DNA from: Sphaerisporangium dianthi | GTDB lineage: Bacteria > Actinomycetota > Actinomycetes > Streptosporangiales > Streptosporangiaceae | Assembly (NCBI RefSeq): GCF_042654065.1 | Contig: NZ_JBHSFP010000014.1 | Location: 1-64,000, forward strand | Direction of reading: 5' to 3' | DNA length: 64,000 nucleotides | Shown here: positions 1 to 15,868 of the stretch, one piece after another | How positions within the stretch are numbered: position 1 is the stretch's first letter | How the letters are laid out: each line of letters begins with the position of its first letter | Made by a program: the position numbers and the translations under genes | The notes under the pieces: generated by a model | The model's input: the letters and a program-made list of their open reading frames with translations, nothing else | What the model was told of the DNA's origin: nothing | Database searches by the model: none

Positions 1-1326
1 GTTGGTGCCGCCCATGCTGAAGGAGCTGACTCCGGCGACCAAGGGAACGCCGGGCTCGCCCCACGATGTGTGCTCGGAGCAGACGCGCAGCCGCAGCTCC
101 TCCATCGGGATGTCCGGGTTCGGGGTCGTGTAGTTCAGGCAGGCGGGCAGCTCGCGGTGCCGGATCGCCAGCGCGGTCTTGATCAGGCCGCAGATGCCGG
201 CCGCCGCTTCCAGGTGTCCGAGGTTGGTCTTGACCGATCCCACCGGCAAGGGCCTGCCGGGCGGACGGGCGGCGCCGAGCACGGCGCCGAGGGCGGCGGC
301 CTCGATCGGGTCGCCGATCCTGGTGCCGGTGCCGTGAAGCTCGACGTACCCGACCCGCGCCGGATCGACGCCGGCGTCCTGGTACGCCAACCTCAGCACC
401 TGCTCCTGGGCGAGCCGGCTCGGCACGGTGAGCCCGCCGCCGCCGCCGTCGTTGCCGACCGCGCTGCCGGCGATCACGCAGTAGACCGGGTCCCCGTCGG
501 CGAGGGCCGCGGCCAGGGGTTTGAGCGCGACCAGGCCGCCACCCTCGCCCCGCACGAAGCCGTTCGCCCCCGCGTCGAAGGTGCGGCAGCGGCCGTCGGG
601 CGACAGGCCGCCGAACCCGGCCGCCTCCATCGCGCCGGCCGCCACGATGTTCAGGTTGACCCCGCCGGCGAGCGCGAGCTCCGACTCGCCGGCGAGCAGG
701 CTGCGGCAGGCCAGGTGGACGGCGACCAGGGACGACGACTGGCCGGTGTCGACGGTCATGCTGGGGCCGCGCGTGCCGAGGAAGTAGGACAGGCGATCGG
801 CGATGAGGCTGCGCTGCAGACCGGTGAAGGTGTGCCGGGCCGCGGGATCCACTCCGAGGCTCTGGGCCAGCCTCGCGTAGTCGTCCCGCATGACACCGAC
901 GAACACTCCCGTGCGGCCGCCCCGCAGGCGCGCGGGCACCAGGCCGGCGTCTTCCAGCGCTTCCCAGCCGAGTTCCAGCACCAGCCGTTGCTGCGGGTCC
1001 ATCGCGGCGGCCTCGCGCGGCGAGACGCGGAAGAAGCCGGCGTCGAACCGGTCGATGCCCGGCAGGAAGGAACCCCATTGGACGCCGGGCGCACCGGCGG
1101 CCCGCGCGTCCGTGTCCGTGTCCGTGTCCGTGTCCGTGTCCGCGTCCGTGTCCGCGTTCATATTCGCGTTCGTGTCCGCGTTCGTATTCGCGTCCCAGCG
1201 GTCTTCGGGCACCCGCGTGACGGCGCTCTCCCCCTGCCGGAGCAGGCGCCAGAACGCGGCCGGGTCCGCCGCGCGCGCGAACCGGCAGGACAGCCCGACC
1301 ACCGCGACCGCGTCCTCGGTGTGCAC
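1..1326 (-). CDS. Modular PKS, KSQ-type loading ketosynthase (partial, runs off the left edge)
   Basis: The first 442 codons of a type I polyketide synthase. The start is GTG at 1326, behind a strong GAAGGAAGGGAG site; there is no N-terminal docking helix, as expected of a loading module. The domain is a ketosynthase with MDPQQRL, ELHGTGT and NLGHLEAAAG motifs, but the nucleophile motif reads DTGQSSS (Gln near residue 196, codon at 739-741) instead of DTACSSS. KSQ domains decarboxylate malonyl- or methylmalonyl-ACP to prime the chain instead of condensing. Residues about 47-70 are an Asn/Asp/Thr/Ala stretch made by a 6-bp repeat. It lies 29 bp downstream of the terminal, TE-bearing PKS gene, so gene order is not the order of biosynthesis. 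The AT and ACP that should follow lie outside the window. Confidence 0.93.
   Translation of the reverse strand, partial: MHTEDAVAVVGLSCRFARAADPAAFWRLLRQGESAVTRVPEDRWDANTNADTNANMNADTDADTDTDTDTDTDARAAGAPGVQWGSFLPGIDRFDAGFFRVSPREAAAMDPQQRLVLELGWEALEDAGLVPARLRGGRTGVFVGVMRDDYARLAQSLGVDPAARHTFTGLQRSLIADRLSYFLGTRGPSMTVDTGQSSSLVAVHLACRSLLAGESELALAGGVNLNIVAAGAMEAAGFGGLSPDGRCRTFDAGANGFVRGEGGGLVALKPLAAALADGDPVYCVIAGSAVGNDGGGGGLTVPSRLAQEQVLRLAYQDAGVDPARVGYVELHGTGTRIGDPIEAAALGAVLGAARPPGRPLPVGSVKTNLGHLEAAAGICGLIKTALAIRHRELPACLNYTTPNPDIPMEELRLRVCSEHTSWGEPGVPLVAGVSSFSMGGTN
1105..1191. repeat. Hexanucleotide repeat inside the KSQ gene
   Basis: Repeats of gtgtcc with cgcgtcc/cgttcg variants. In frame they encode Asp-Thr, Asp-Ala and Asn-Ala pairs near the N-terminus of the ketosynthase, between the first strand region and the MDPQQRL motif. 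The reading frame is kept because the unit is 6 bp. Confidence 0.85.
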
Positions 1327-1355
1327 GCCCGCTCCCTTCCTTCGGCCTGGGCCTC

Positions 1356-4300
1356 TCACAGGACCTCGGCGAGCCAGTCGTGCATCGCCCTGGCGGACTC
1401 GGCCGCGTGCTGGGACAGCAGGGTGAAGTGGTCGCCGGGCAACGAGGCGGAGGTGTGGAGGAGCCGACCGGGAAACTGGTCCTCCGGCGCGGTCGCCGGG
1501 ACTCCTGGGAGCGTCCGCGACGCCCTGAGGTGCAAGGTGGGCGTGCCGATCGGCGTCGGCGCCCAGCCGTCGAACAGCCCGACGTAGCCGCCCATCGCGC
1601 TGAGTTGCGCGCCCGGTGGCGCCGACCGGGCGTCCCGTGCGAACAGGTCGCGCCGCCGCGCCTGCTCGCGCATGAAGGCCGCGCGCACGTCGTCCATCTC
1701 GGCCACCGGCAGGTGAATGTCGAAGAGCACGACGGCCGCGGCGGGCCGGCCCGCCGCCTCCAGGTGCTCGGCCAGGCCGCGTGCGATCCAGCCGCCGGAC
1801 GAGTAGCCGGCCAGCACGACGGGCGCCGGGCCGAACCGTGCCTCGATCGCGCTCCGCAGTGCGTTGAAGAGGGCGGGAAGGTCGGCGGGCAGCGGGCGTC
1901 CTTCTGAGAACCCTGGCGGCCACAGCGTCCAGACGTCCCTCGGTTCGGGGAGCGCGGAGGCGAGGAAGGAGTAGGCCACGTCCGTGATGGGCGCCACGGG
2001 CGGAACCGCGCACACCAGCGCCGGCCGCGTGCTCCCGGTCGCCGTCCTGACCAGCGTTGCGGCGCCGGGGGCGGCGTTGGGGCCGAAAGTGTCGCGCAGC
2101 CGTGCGGCGGCGCGGACCAGTCGCATGGCGTCGTTCGCCCTGCCGCTCTCGACCCCGCGCAAATACAGGGAGACGAGGCTGTCACGGCCTTCCGTCCCAC
2201 CGCCGCCCGCCGCGGGGACCGAGACTCCTGCCGCCCCCACCCCCGCGCTCCCATCCGCACCCGCGCTTCTATCCGCACCCGCGACCGCACTTCTATCCGC
2301 GTCCGCGTCCGCACCCCCACCAGCGCCCGCGTGCGTGTCCGCGTCCGCACCCCCACCAGCGCCCGCGTGCGTGTCCGCGTCCGCACCCGCACCCCCGCGC
2401 GCGTCCGCACCGGCATCCGCAGACGCATCCGTGGGGACGGTGCCCGTTTGCGGCTCGGCGGGTCCCGCCGTCGTGTCCGGCCCCGCCGGTGGCGCCCGGT
2501 GCGAGGTGGCTTCCGAGACGAGCGCTTCGAGGCGTTCGGCGAGGTCGCGCACCGTCGGATAGTTCAGGACATCGGTGAGCCGCAGCTCGACTCCGGTGGC
2601 TATCGCGATCCGGTTGCGCAGTTCCACGGCGGCCGTCGACTCCAGCCCGAGATCACGGAAGGTGGCGTCAGAGGGGAACCCGTCGAGAGAGGGGTACCTC
2701 AGCACTGCGGCGAGGTGCCCTCCGACCAGCCGAGCCAACTCCTCACCACGCACCCCACCACGCGTCTCACCGCACTCCCCACCGCTCGCCTCACCAGGCT
2801 CCTCACCGCGCGCCTCAAGGCTCGCCTCACCAGGCTCTGTGCCGGGCTCCGTCGCGCGTGGTGGAGGCGGGCTCGGCCGGACGGGCGGCGGCGTGGGGGC
2901 GGGGGCTTCCGGGGGCAGGACGGCGGGGAGCACGGGGCGCAGCCAGTAGCGTTCGCGCTGGAAGGCGTACCCGGGCAGATCCATCCGGTGCGCGCCGCTC
3001 TCCTCGAACACCGCGTGCCAGTCGAGCGGCACGCCGCCGACGTGTGCCTCTGCCAGCGAGCACAGGAACCGGTCGAGCCCGCCGTCGTCCCGCCGCAGCG
3101 TGCCGAGCACGCAGGCGCGGACGCCGCTTTCGTCGATGGTCTCCCGGACGCCCGGAGCGAGCACCGGATGCGGCCCGACCTCGATGAGCACTCTGTGCCC
3201 GTCGGCGAGCAGCGTCGCGACGGACCGGTCGAAACGGACGGGCTCCCGCAGACTGCGGTACCAGTGGCGGGCGTCCAGCCGGTCCACCGCCGGGTCGGCC
3301 CACTGCCCCGTGACGCCGGACACGAACGGCAGCTCGGGGGGCGTGGGGGCGACCGGGGCGAGGAGGCGGAGCACCTCGTCGCGGATCCGTTCCACCTGCG
3401 GGGAGTGCGAGGCGTAATCGACCGGTATCCGCTGTGCCCGGACGCCCCGCGACGCGCACTCGGCCAGGAACCCGGCCAGCGCGTCCTGGTCGCCCGAGAG
3501 CACCGTGGTCCGCGGGCCGTTCACCGCGCCGATCGTGAGCCGGTCGCGCCACGGCAGCGCCAGTTCCCTGGCCTGCTCCTCGGGCAGTCCCACCGAGGCC
3601 ATGCCGCCGAGGCCGGACAGCCGCGCGAGGGCACGTCCGCGCAAGGCAGCCACCATCATCGCGTCGGACAGCGAGAGCGCCCCGGCGAGCCACGCGGCGG
3701 CGATCTCTCCTTGGGAGTGCCCGGCGACGGCCGCGGGCCTCACCCCGTACGCCAGCCAGAGCGCGGCCAGCGAGATCGTCACCGCCAGTGACACCGGTTG
3801 CAGGATGTCCACGCGGTCCATGGAGGGCGCCCCGGCGTCGCCCCGCAGGACGGCGACCGGCGACCAGTCCGCGTACGGGGCGAGGGCCTTCTCGCACTCG
3901 GCCATCTGGTCGCGGAAGGCCGGTGAGGAGTCCAGCAGTTCCACGCCCATGCCGCGCCATTGCGCGCCCTGTCCGGGGAACAGGAACGCGGCGGTCGCGG
4001 CGGCGTCGCGGACATGCCCCGTGACCAGGTGCGACGCGGCGTCCCCTGCGGCCAGCGCGGCGAGTCCGGCGAACAGGTCATCCCGGTCGCGCCCGACGAT
4101 CGCGGCGCGGTGGGGGTGGTGGGTACGGGTGGTGGCCAGCGAGTACGCCACGTCCGCGGCGTCCCATCCTTCCGGGAGGCGGGCCAGGTGTTCACGCAGC
4201 GCCCGCGCCTGCGCCGCCAGAGCCGGACCGCTCGCCCCCGACAACACCCAGGGCGACCACCGCCCGGACGCCGTCACGGAGGCTCTGGTCGGCCCGGACG

Positions 4301-5759
4301 GCGCGGCGGCGTTTCCGGGGTGCGGTCCTCCTGCCGCGGGCGCGCGTTCCTCGCCCTCCTGGAGGATGAGGTGGGCGTTGGTGCCGCTGACGCCGAAGGC
4401 CGAGACTCCGGCGCGGCGGGGCCGTCCGGTGGCGGGCCAGGGGACGGGCTCGGTGAGCGGCCGTATCCCGGCGTCCCAGTCGGCATGGGGAGTGGGCGCG
4501 CCGATGTGCAGGCTGGCGGGGAGCGTCCCGTGGCGCATGGCCATCATCATCTTGATCATCCCGGCCACTCCCGCCGCCGCCTGGGTGTGCCCGAGGTTCG
4601 ACTTGACCGAGCCGAGCCACAGCGGCCGTCCCCCGTCCCGGCCGCGTCCGTAGGCGGCCGCGAGCGCCGCCGCCTCGATCGGGTCGCCGAGCCTGGTCCC
4701 GGTCCCGTGCGCCTCGACCACGTCGACCTCGTCCGACCGCACCCCCGCGTCCGCGAGCGCCGCTCTGATCACCGCTTCCTGCGCCCGGCCGCTCGGCGCG
4801 GTGAACCCGTTGGAGGCGCCGTCCTGGTTCACGGCGCTGCCGGCCACCACCGCCCACACCCGGTGGCCGGCGGCCCGGGCCGCCGACAGCCGTTCCAGCA
4901 CGACGACTCCCGCCCCCTCCGCCCACGCCGTTCCGTCCGCCTCGGCCGCGAACGCCTTGCACCGCCCGTCGGGCGCCAGCCCGCCCTGCCGCCAGAACTC
5001 CGCGAAGCGCGCCGGGGACGACATGACGGTCACCCCGCCGGCCACCGCCAGATCGCACTCCCCCCGGCGCAGCGCGGCGACCGCCAGGTGCACGGCCACG
5101 AGGGACGACGAGCAGGCCGTGTCGACCGATATCGCCGGGCCGTGGACGCCCAGCGCGTACGCGGCCCGGCCGGACACGGCGCCGGCCGCGTTCCCGACCC
5201 CCACCAGGCCGACCAGGTCGTGCGGAACGCCGGCGAGGCCGGAGGCGTAGTCGCCGCCCATCACCCCGGCGAACACCCCGGCCGCACCGCCCGCCAGCCC
5301 TGCCGGATCGATGCCCGCCGACTCGAGGCCGTGCCACACCACTTCAAGGAACAGCCGCTGCTGCGGGTCCATCACCAGCGCCTCGCGGGGCGAGATGCCG
5401 AAGAACGCCGCGTCGAAGCCGGCCGCCTCCCGCACGAAGCCGCCGGCCATCGCGAACGGCGCCCTGTCGTCGCCGGCCAGGTCGAACAGGCCCTCCAAGT
5501 CCCATCCCCGGTCCGCGGGGAAGTCCGATACCGCGTCACCTCCGCGGGCCACCAGGTCCCACAGGTCGTCAGCAGAGGCCACGCCTCCAGGGAAGCGGCA
5601 TCCCACGCCGACCACGACCACCGGATCGCCGTCGCTCCGCGCGTTCGCCTCGCCGTCGCTCCGCGCGTTCGCCTCGGCGTCGCGCAGGCGCGCCCGCGTC
5701 TCGTACAGCTCGGCCGTCACGCGCTTGAGGTATTCGACCAGCCTCGGGTCATCGGACAT
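1356..5759 (-). CDS. Type I PKS terminal module, KS-AT-ACP-TE
   Basis: 1467 aa. It begins with a coiled-coil-like docking helix (residues 1-35). Next comes KS with DTACSSS (Cys about 214), EAHGTGT and NLGHTQAAAG. The AT has GHSQGE (about 681) and YASH (about 782), which points to methylmalonyl-CoA. The ACP carries the phosphopantetheine Ser in LGLES (about 1038), and the thioesterase has GYSSGG (about 1320), a likely Asp in LFDIHLP and His in GDHFTLL (about 1442). No KR, DH or ER is present, so the last beta-keto group stays. The TE would release the chain by cyclisation or hydrolysis. The ACP-TE linker is swollen by Ala/Gly/Asp/Thr repeats. ATG start with GGGAG 9 bp upstream; 72 bp separate it from the preceding PKS gene on the same strand. 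Confidence 0.95.
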   Translation of the reverse strand: MSDDPRLVEYLKRVTAELYETRARLRDAEANARSDGEANARSDGDPVVVVGVGCRFPGGVASADDLWDLVARGGDAVSDFPADRGWDLEGLFDLAGDDRAPFAMAGGFVREAAGFDAAFFGISPREALVMDPQQRLFLEVVWHGLESAGIDPAGLAGGAAGVFAGVMGGDYASGLAGVPHDLVGLVGVGNAAGAVSGRAAYALGVHGPAISVDTACSSSLVAVHLAVAALRRGECDLAVAGGVTVMSSPARFAEFWRQGGLAPDGRCKAFAAEADGTAWAEGAGVVVLERLSAARAAGHRVWAVVAGSAVNQDGASNGFTAPSGRAQEAVIRAALADAGVRSDEVDVVEAHGTGTRLGDPIEAAALAAAYGRGRDGGRPLWLGSVKSNLGHTQAAAGVAGMIKMMMAMRHGTLPASLHIGAPTPHADWDAGIRPLTEPVPWPATGRPRRAGVSAFGVSGTNAHLILQEGEERAPAAGGPHPGNAAAPSGPTRASVTASGRWSPWVLSGASGPALAAQARALREHLARLPEGWDAADVAYSLATTRTHHPHRAAIVGRDRDDLFAGLAALAAGDAASHLVTGHVRDAAATAAFLFPGQGAQWRGMGVELLDSSPAFRDQMAECEKALAPYADWSPVAVLRGDAGAPSMDRVDILQPVSLAVTISLAALWLAYGVRPAAVAGHSQGEIAAAWLAGALSLSDAMMVAALRGRALARLSGLGGMASVGLPEEQARELALPWRDRLTIGAVNGPRTTVLSGDQDALAGFLAECASRGVRAQRIPVDYASHSPQVERIRDEVLRLLAPVAPTPPELPFVSGVTGQWADPAVDRLDARHWYRSLREPVRFDRSVATLLADGHRVLIEVGPHPVLAPGVRETIDESGVRACVLGTLRRDDGGLDRFLCSLAEAHVGGVPLDWHAVFEESGAHRMDLPGYAFQRERYWLRPVLPAVLPPEAPAPTPPPVRPSPPPPRATEPGTEPGEASLEARGEEPGEASGGECGETRGGVRGEELARLVGGHLAAVLRYPSLDGFPSDATFRDLGLESTAAVELRNRIAIATGVELRLTDVLNYPTVRDLAERLEALVSEATSHRAPPAGPDTTAGPAEPQTGTVPTDASADAGADARGGAGADADTHAGAGGGADADTHAGAGGGADADADRSAVAGADRSAGADGSAGVGAAGVSVPAAGGGGTEGRDSLVSLYLRGVESGRANDAMRLVRAAARLRDTFGPNAAPGAATLVRTATGSTRPALVCAVPPVAPITDVAYSFLASALPEPRDVWTLWPPGFSEGRPLPADLPALFNALRSAIEARFGPAPVVLAGYSSGGWIARGLAEHLEAAGRPAAAVVLFDIHLPVAEMDDVRAAFMREQARRRDLFARDARSAPPGAQLSAMGGYVGLFDGWAPTPIGTPTLHLRASRTLPGVPATAPEDQFPGRLLHTSASLPGDHFTLLSQHAAESARAMHDWLAEVL
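2311..2382. repeat. Two exact 36-bp tandem copies in the ACP-TE linker
   Basis: Units at 2311-2346 and 2347-2382 are identical and encode a 12-residue Ala/Asp/Gly-rich block. Looser related repeats extend over about 2218-2420. The unit is a multiple of 3 and lies between folded domains, so the reading frame and the fold of both neighbours are preserved. Confidence 0.9.
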
Positions 5760-5831
5760 CGGACACCGCTCCCAACAATCGATTCGACGGGGACCTCCGG
5801 GCGATTCGGCAGGGCGTTCGGGGCCCTCGGT

Positions 5832-13298
<7,467 letters not shown>

Positions 13299-13313
13299 GG
13301 CGTCTCCAGGCGG

Positions 13314-14699
13314 TCAGCGGCGGTGGCGGACGGTCATCTGGCGCGGGCCGCGTACGACGACGTGCCTGCGATAGGCCAGCGATTCCTCCTCGACCTCGAA
13401 GGCGGTGAGCCGTTCGGCGATGGCCGTGAAGGCGATGGCGGCCTCCAGCCTGGCCAGGCTGGAGCCGATGCAGTAGTGAGCGCCCGCTCCGAAGGCGAGG
13501 CCGATGCCCTTGGCGCGGCGGCCGGCGAGGAAGTCGCCGGCCCGCGGGTAGGCGGCCTCGTCGCGGCCGGCGGCGGCCAGCAGCAGGATCACGATGGCGC
13601 CGGGTTCGACGGCGGCCGGGCCGAGCCGCGTCGGGCCGAGCGCGACCCGGGCGGTGAGCTGCACCGGGGCGTCGTACCGCAGCACCTCGTCGACCAGCAG
13701 CGGGGCGATGGAGGGGTCCTCGCGGAGCGCCGCGAGCTGGCCGGGGTTGCGCGACAGCGCGAGCAGCCCGTTCGCGACCAGGTTGGTCACCGACTCGTGC
13801 GCGGCGGCGAAGAGGGTGGCGAGCACGTTGGTCACCTCGTGCCTGGCGAGGGTGCGTCCTTGGTCCTCTGCCTGGATCAGGCTGGAGATCAGGTCCTCGC
13901 CGGGGTGCGTGCGCCGCTTGTGGATCAGGTCGGCGAAGTAGGCGTGGATGGCGACGGACGCCCTGCCGAAGCCGGCGAGCTCCTCCGGTGAGAAGACGTC
14001 CAGGCTCCGGAACGCGGCCACCAGCGTCGGCACCTCGGTGGCCAGCGCGAGCTCGTCCGACCATTCCTTCAGCATGTCCAGGTCGCCCGCGGGGATGTCC
14101 ATGAGCTCGCCTATCGTGCGCATGGAGAGCTTCGCGGCGAAGTCGCGCACCGCGTCGAAGGAGCCGTACTCGCCGGGGCCGGCCGCGGCCCGCCCGTCGT
14201 GCGGACCATCCTGCAGGCCATGGCCGTCGTGCGGACCATCCTGCAGGCCATGGCCGTCGTGCGGGCCATCCTGCAGGCCATGGCCGTCGTGCGGGCCATC
14301 CTGCAGGCCGTCGAGCAGGTCGTCGACGATGCCGCGGATCCACGGCTCGTATCTGGCGGTGATCCGGGGGGTGAAGGCCTTGGAGACGAGCCGCCGCTGA
14401 CGGCCGTGGTCCGGCGGATCCATGAAGAAGATCGACTCCAGGACGGCCCCGTCCGCGCCGGCGTCGAACAGGCCCGCGAGAGCCGGGGACCGGAGGGTGT
14501 CGTTCCCGAGGGCGGGGTCGCGCAGGGCGGCCAGGCAGGTGGCGTGGTCGCCGATGATCAGCGTCCCGTCATCCGTCCGCAGAGGGCCGGCCTCCCGGAG
14601 GCGGGACAAGATCGGGTACGGGTCCGGGCGGGCCCGCGGATCCAGCAACCCGTACAGCGGGTTGTCCTGGAGCCGGGTGGCCGGACGGGCGTGGCTCAT
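13314..14699 (-). CDS. Cytochrome P450 with an internal decapeptide repeat
   Basis: 461 aa. It has the heme-thiolate motif FGAGAHYCIGSSLA near residue 410, an I-helix AAAHESVTN in place of AGxxT, and an ExxR (EVLR). The family is that of bacterial macrolide hydroxylases/epoxidases, using an external ferredoxin. ATG at 14699 with AAAGG 7 bp upstream. It is about 55 residues longer than usual, of which 40 come from four 30-bp repeats (14196-14315). It lies 15 bp upstream of the reducing PKS gene, and its 5' end is overlapped by the discrete acyltransferase frame, so it is likely cotranscribed and oxidises this polyketide. Confidence 0.94.
   Translation of the reverse strand: MSHARPATRLQDNPLYGLLDPRARPDPYPILSRLREAGPLRTDDGTLIIGDHATCLAALRDPALGNDTLRSPALAGLFDAGADGAVLESIFFMDPPDHGRQRRLVSKAFTPRITARYEPWIRGIVDDLLDGLQDGPHDGHGLQDGPHDGHGLQDGPHDGHGLQDGPHDGRAAAGPGEYGSFDAVRDFAAKLSMRTIGELMDIPAGDLDMLKEWSDELALATEVPTLVAAFRSLDVFSPEELAGFGRASVAIHAYFADLIHKRRTHPGEDLISSLIQAEDQGRTLARHEVTNVLATLFAAAHESVTNLVANGLLALSRNPGQLAALREDPSIAPLLVDEVLRYDAPVQLTARVALGPTRLGPAAVEPGAIVILLLAAAGRDEAAYPRAGDFLAGRRAKGIGLAFGAGAHYCIGSSLARLEAAIAFTAIAERLTAFEVEEESLAYRRHVVVRGPRQMTVRHRR
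14196..14315. repeat. Four 30-bp tandem repeats in the P450 gene
   Basis: Unit starts at 14196, 14226, 14256 and 14286; the first two are identical and the others differ by single bases. They encode His-Gly-Leu-Gln-Asp-Gly-Pro-His-Asp-Gly, placed after the sequence VDDLLDG in a surface loop ahead of a core helix. This looks like a recent minisatellite expansion by slippage or unequal crossing-over. Confidence 0.95.
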
Positions 14700-15708
14700 G
14701 GTCTGCCCTTTCTCGATGACCGCGGCCGGCGGCGTGCCGGCCGCGCGCCCCCGGGGCGCTCGCGGGCGCGCCGGCCCGGAGCTCTCCCAGCGCCGCGAGG
14801 AACGTGCCGATGCCGCCCTGGCCGCGGCGCAGCGACCCGACGACCAGGGAGGCGGCGCCGGCCTCGCGCAGGGTCTCCTTCAGCGCCGGCCCGAGGACCG
14901 GATGCGGGCCGACCTCGACGAAGACGCCGTGCCCGCGTTCGGCGAGCAGGGTGACGGTCTGCTCCAGCTCGACGGCCTGGCGCAGGTTGCGGTACCAGTA
15001 GCCGGCGTCGAGCCCGGTCGTGTCGATCCACTCGCCCGTGACCGTCGAGTACATGGGCACCCGCGCCGGCCGTGGCGCGGTCGGCGCGAGCAGTTCCAGC
15101 AGGCGGCCTCTGATGGGCTCCACCTCGGCGGAGTGCGAGGCGTAGTCCACCGGCAGCCTGCGCGCCCTGATCCCGGCCGCGTTCAGCCCGGCCCGCAGAG
15201 CCTCCAGCTCGGCGGCGCCCCCCGAGACGACGACGGAGGCGGGGCCGTTCACCGCGGCGACCGACACCCCGCCGGTCAGCCACGGGCGCAGTCCGGAGCA
15301 GGAGCAGGAGACCCAGAGCATGCCGCCGCCTCCGGCGAGGGACCGCAGTTCGGCGCTGCGCAGCGCGACGATCCTGGCCGCGTCGCCGAGGGTGAGCGCG
15401 CCCGACACGTACGCGGCCGCGATCTCGCCCTGGCTGTGCCCGACCGTGGCCGCCGGTTCGACGTCGTGGGCGCGCCAGAGCGCGGCGAGCGAGACCATGG
15501 TCGCGAACAGGGCCGGCTGCACCATGTCCACCCGGTCCAGCCAGGCCGTGCCCTGGAGGACTTCGAGCAGGGACCACCGGGTGTGCGGCGCGAGGGCGCG
15601 GTCGCAGTCGCGCATGCTGGCGGCGAACACGGCCGACTCGCGCATGAGGTCGTCGGCCATTCCGGCCCACTGCGTCCCCTGTCCAGGAAAGACGAACACC
15701 ACCGCCAC
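14569..15708 (-). CDS. Discrete PKS-type acyltransferase (methylmalonyl-type motifs)
   Basis: 379 aa from GTG at 15708 (GGAG 6 bp upstream). The protein begins directly at the AT core VFVFPGQGTQ, with no KS or linker before it. It keeps GHSQGE and YASH (methylmalonyl-type) and the HPVLGPALKE end motif, so it should load an extender onto an ACP in trans or serve the loading module. After the AT core the frame runs on through Arg/Gly/Ala-rich sequence and overlaps the P450 start by 131 bp. That tail looks unselected, and a fragment of an older PKS module is the alternative. First gene of the leftward PKS operon. Confidence 0.82.
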   Translation of the reverse strand: MAVVFVFPGQGTQWAGMADDLMRESAVFAASMRDCDRALAPHTRWSLLEVLQGTAWLDRVDMVQPALFATMVSLAALWRAHDVEPAATVGHSQGEIAAAYVSGALTLGDAARIVALRSAELRSLAGGGGMLWVSCSCSGLRPWLTGGVSVAAVNGPASVVVSGGAAELEALRAGLNAAGIRARRLPVDYASHSAEVEPIRGRLLELLAPTAPRPARVPMYSTVTGEWIDTTGLDAGYWYRNLRQAVELEQTVTLLAERGHGVFVEVGPHPVLGPALKETLREAGAASLVVGSLRRGQGGIGTFLAALGELRAGAPASAPGARGRHAAGRGHRERADHEPRPSGHPAPGQPAVRVAGSAGPPGPVPDLVPPPGGRPSADG

Positions 15709-15797
15709 CAAAGACTCCGCCCCGTTTCCTCGAAAACGTCGACAATGCGGAATTACAGCACATATCCGATGGCGAGAGAATGCGCTCGCGACGTCGC

Positions 15798-15840
15798 CCG
15801 AGCCGGGCTCGAGCCTTATTCGAGGATCGGCGGAAAGAAT
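15798..15840 (+). promoter_or_regulatory. Candidate SARP operator and promoter for the acyltransferase-ligase pair
   Basis: Three direct heptamers, CCGAGCC (15798), TCGAGCC (15809) and TCGAGGA (15820), sit exactly 11 bp apart. They are followed after 8 bp by AAGAAT (15835-15840) as a -10 hexamer. This is the architecture known for DnrI/ActII-ORF4-type SARP sites. The acyltransferase start (15869) with its GAGGAG site follows 28 bp later. The reverse strand of the same block also holds TCGAATA, TCGAGCC and TCGGGCG at 11-bp steps, which could serve the divergent PKS operon, although no good -10 follows at the expected place. Confidence 0.72.
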
Positions 15841-15868
15841 CGCGGGGAATTTACGATGAGGAGTATTC

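Noticed and set aside
14196..14315. CRISPR-like direct repeats
   Set aside because: Repeat units are contiguous without unique spacers and lie in frame inside a P450; the other arrays (45523, 50025, 53788) are likewise tandem, not spaced.
14696..15763. Alternative frame ending exactly at the P450 start
   Set aside because: Its translation is an Arg/Gly-rich shadow; only the frame from 15708 carries FPGQG, GHSQGE and YASH.
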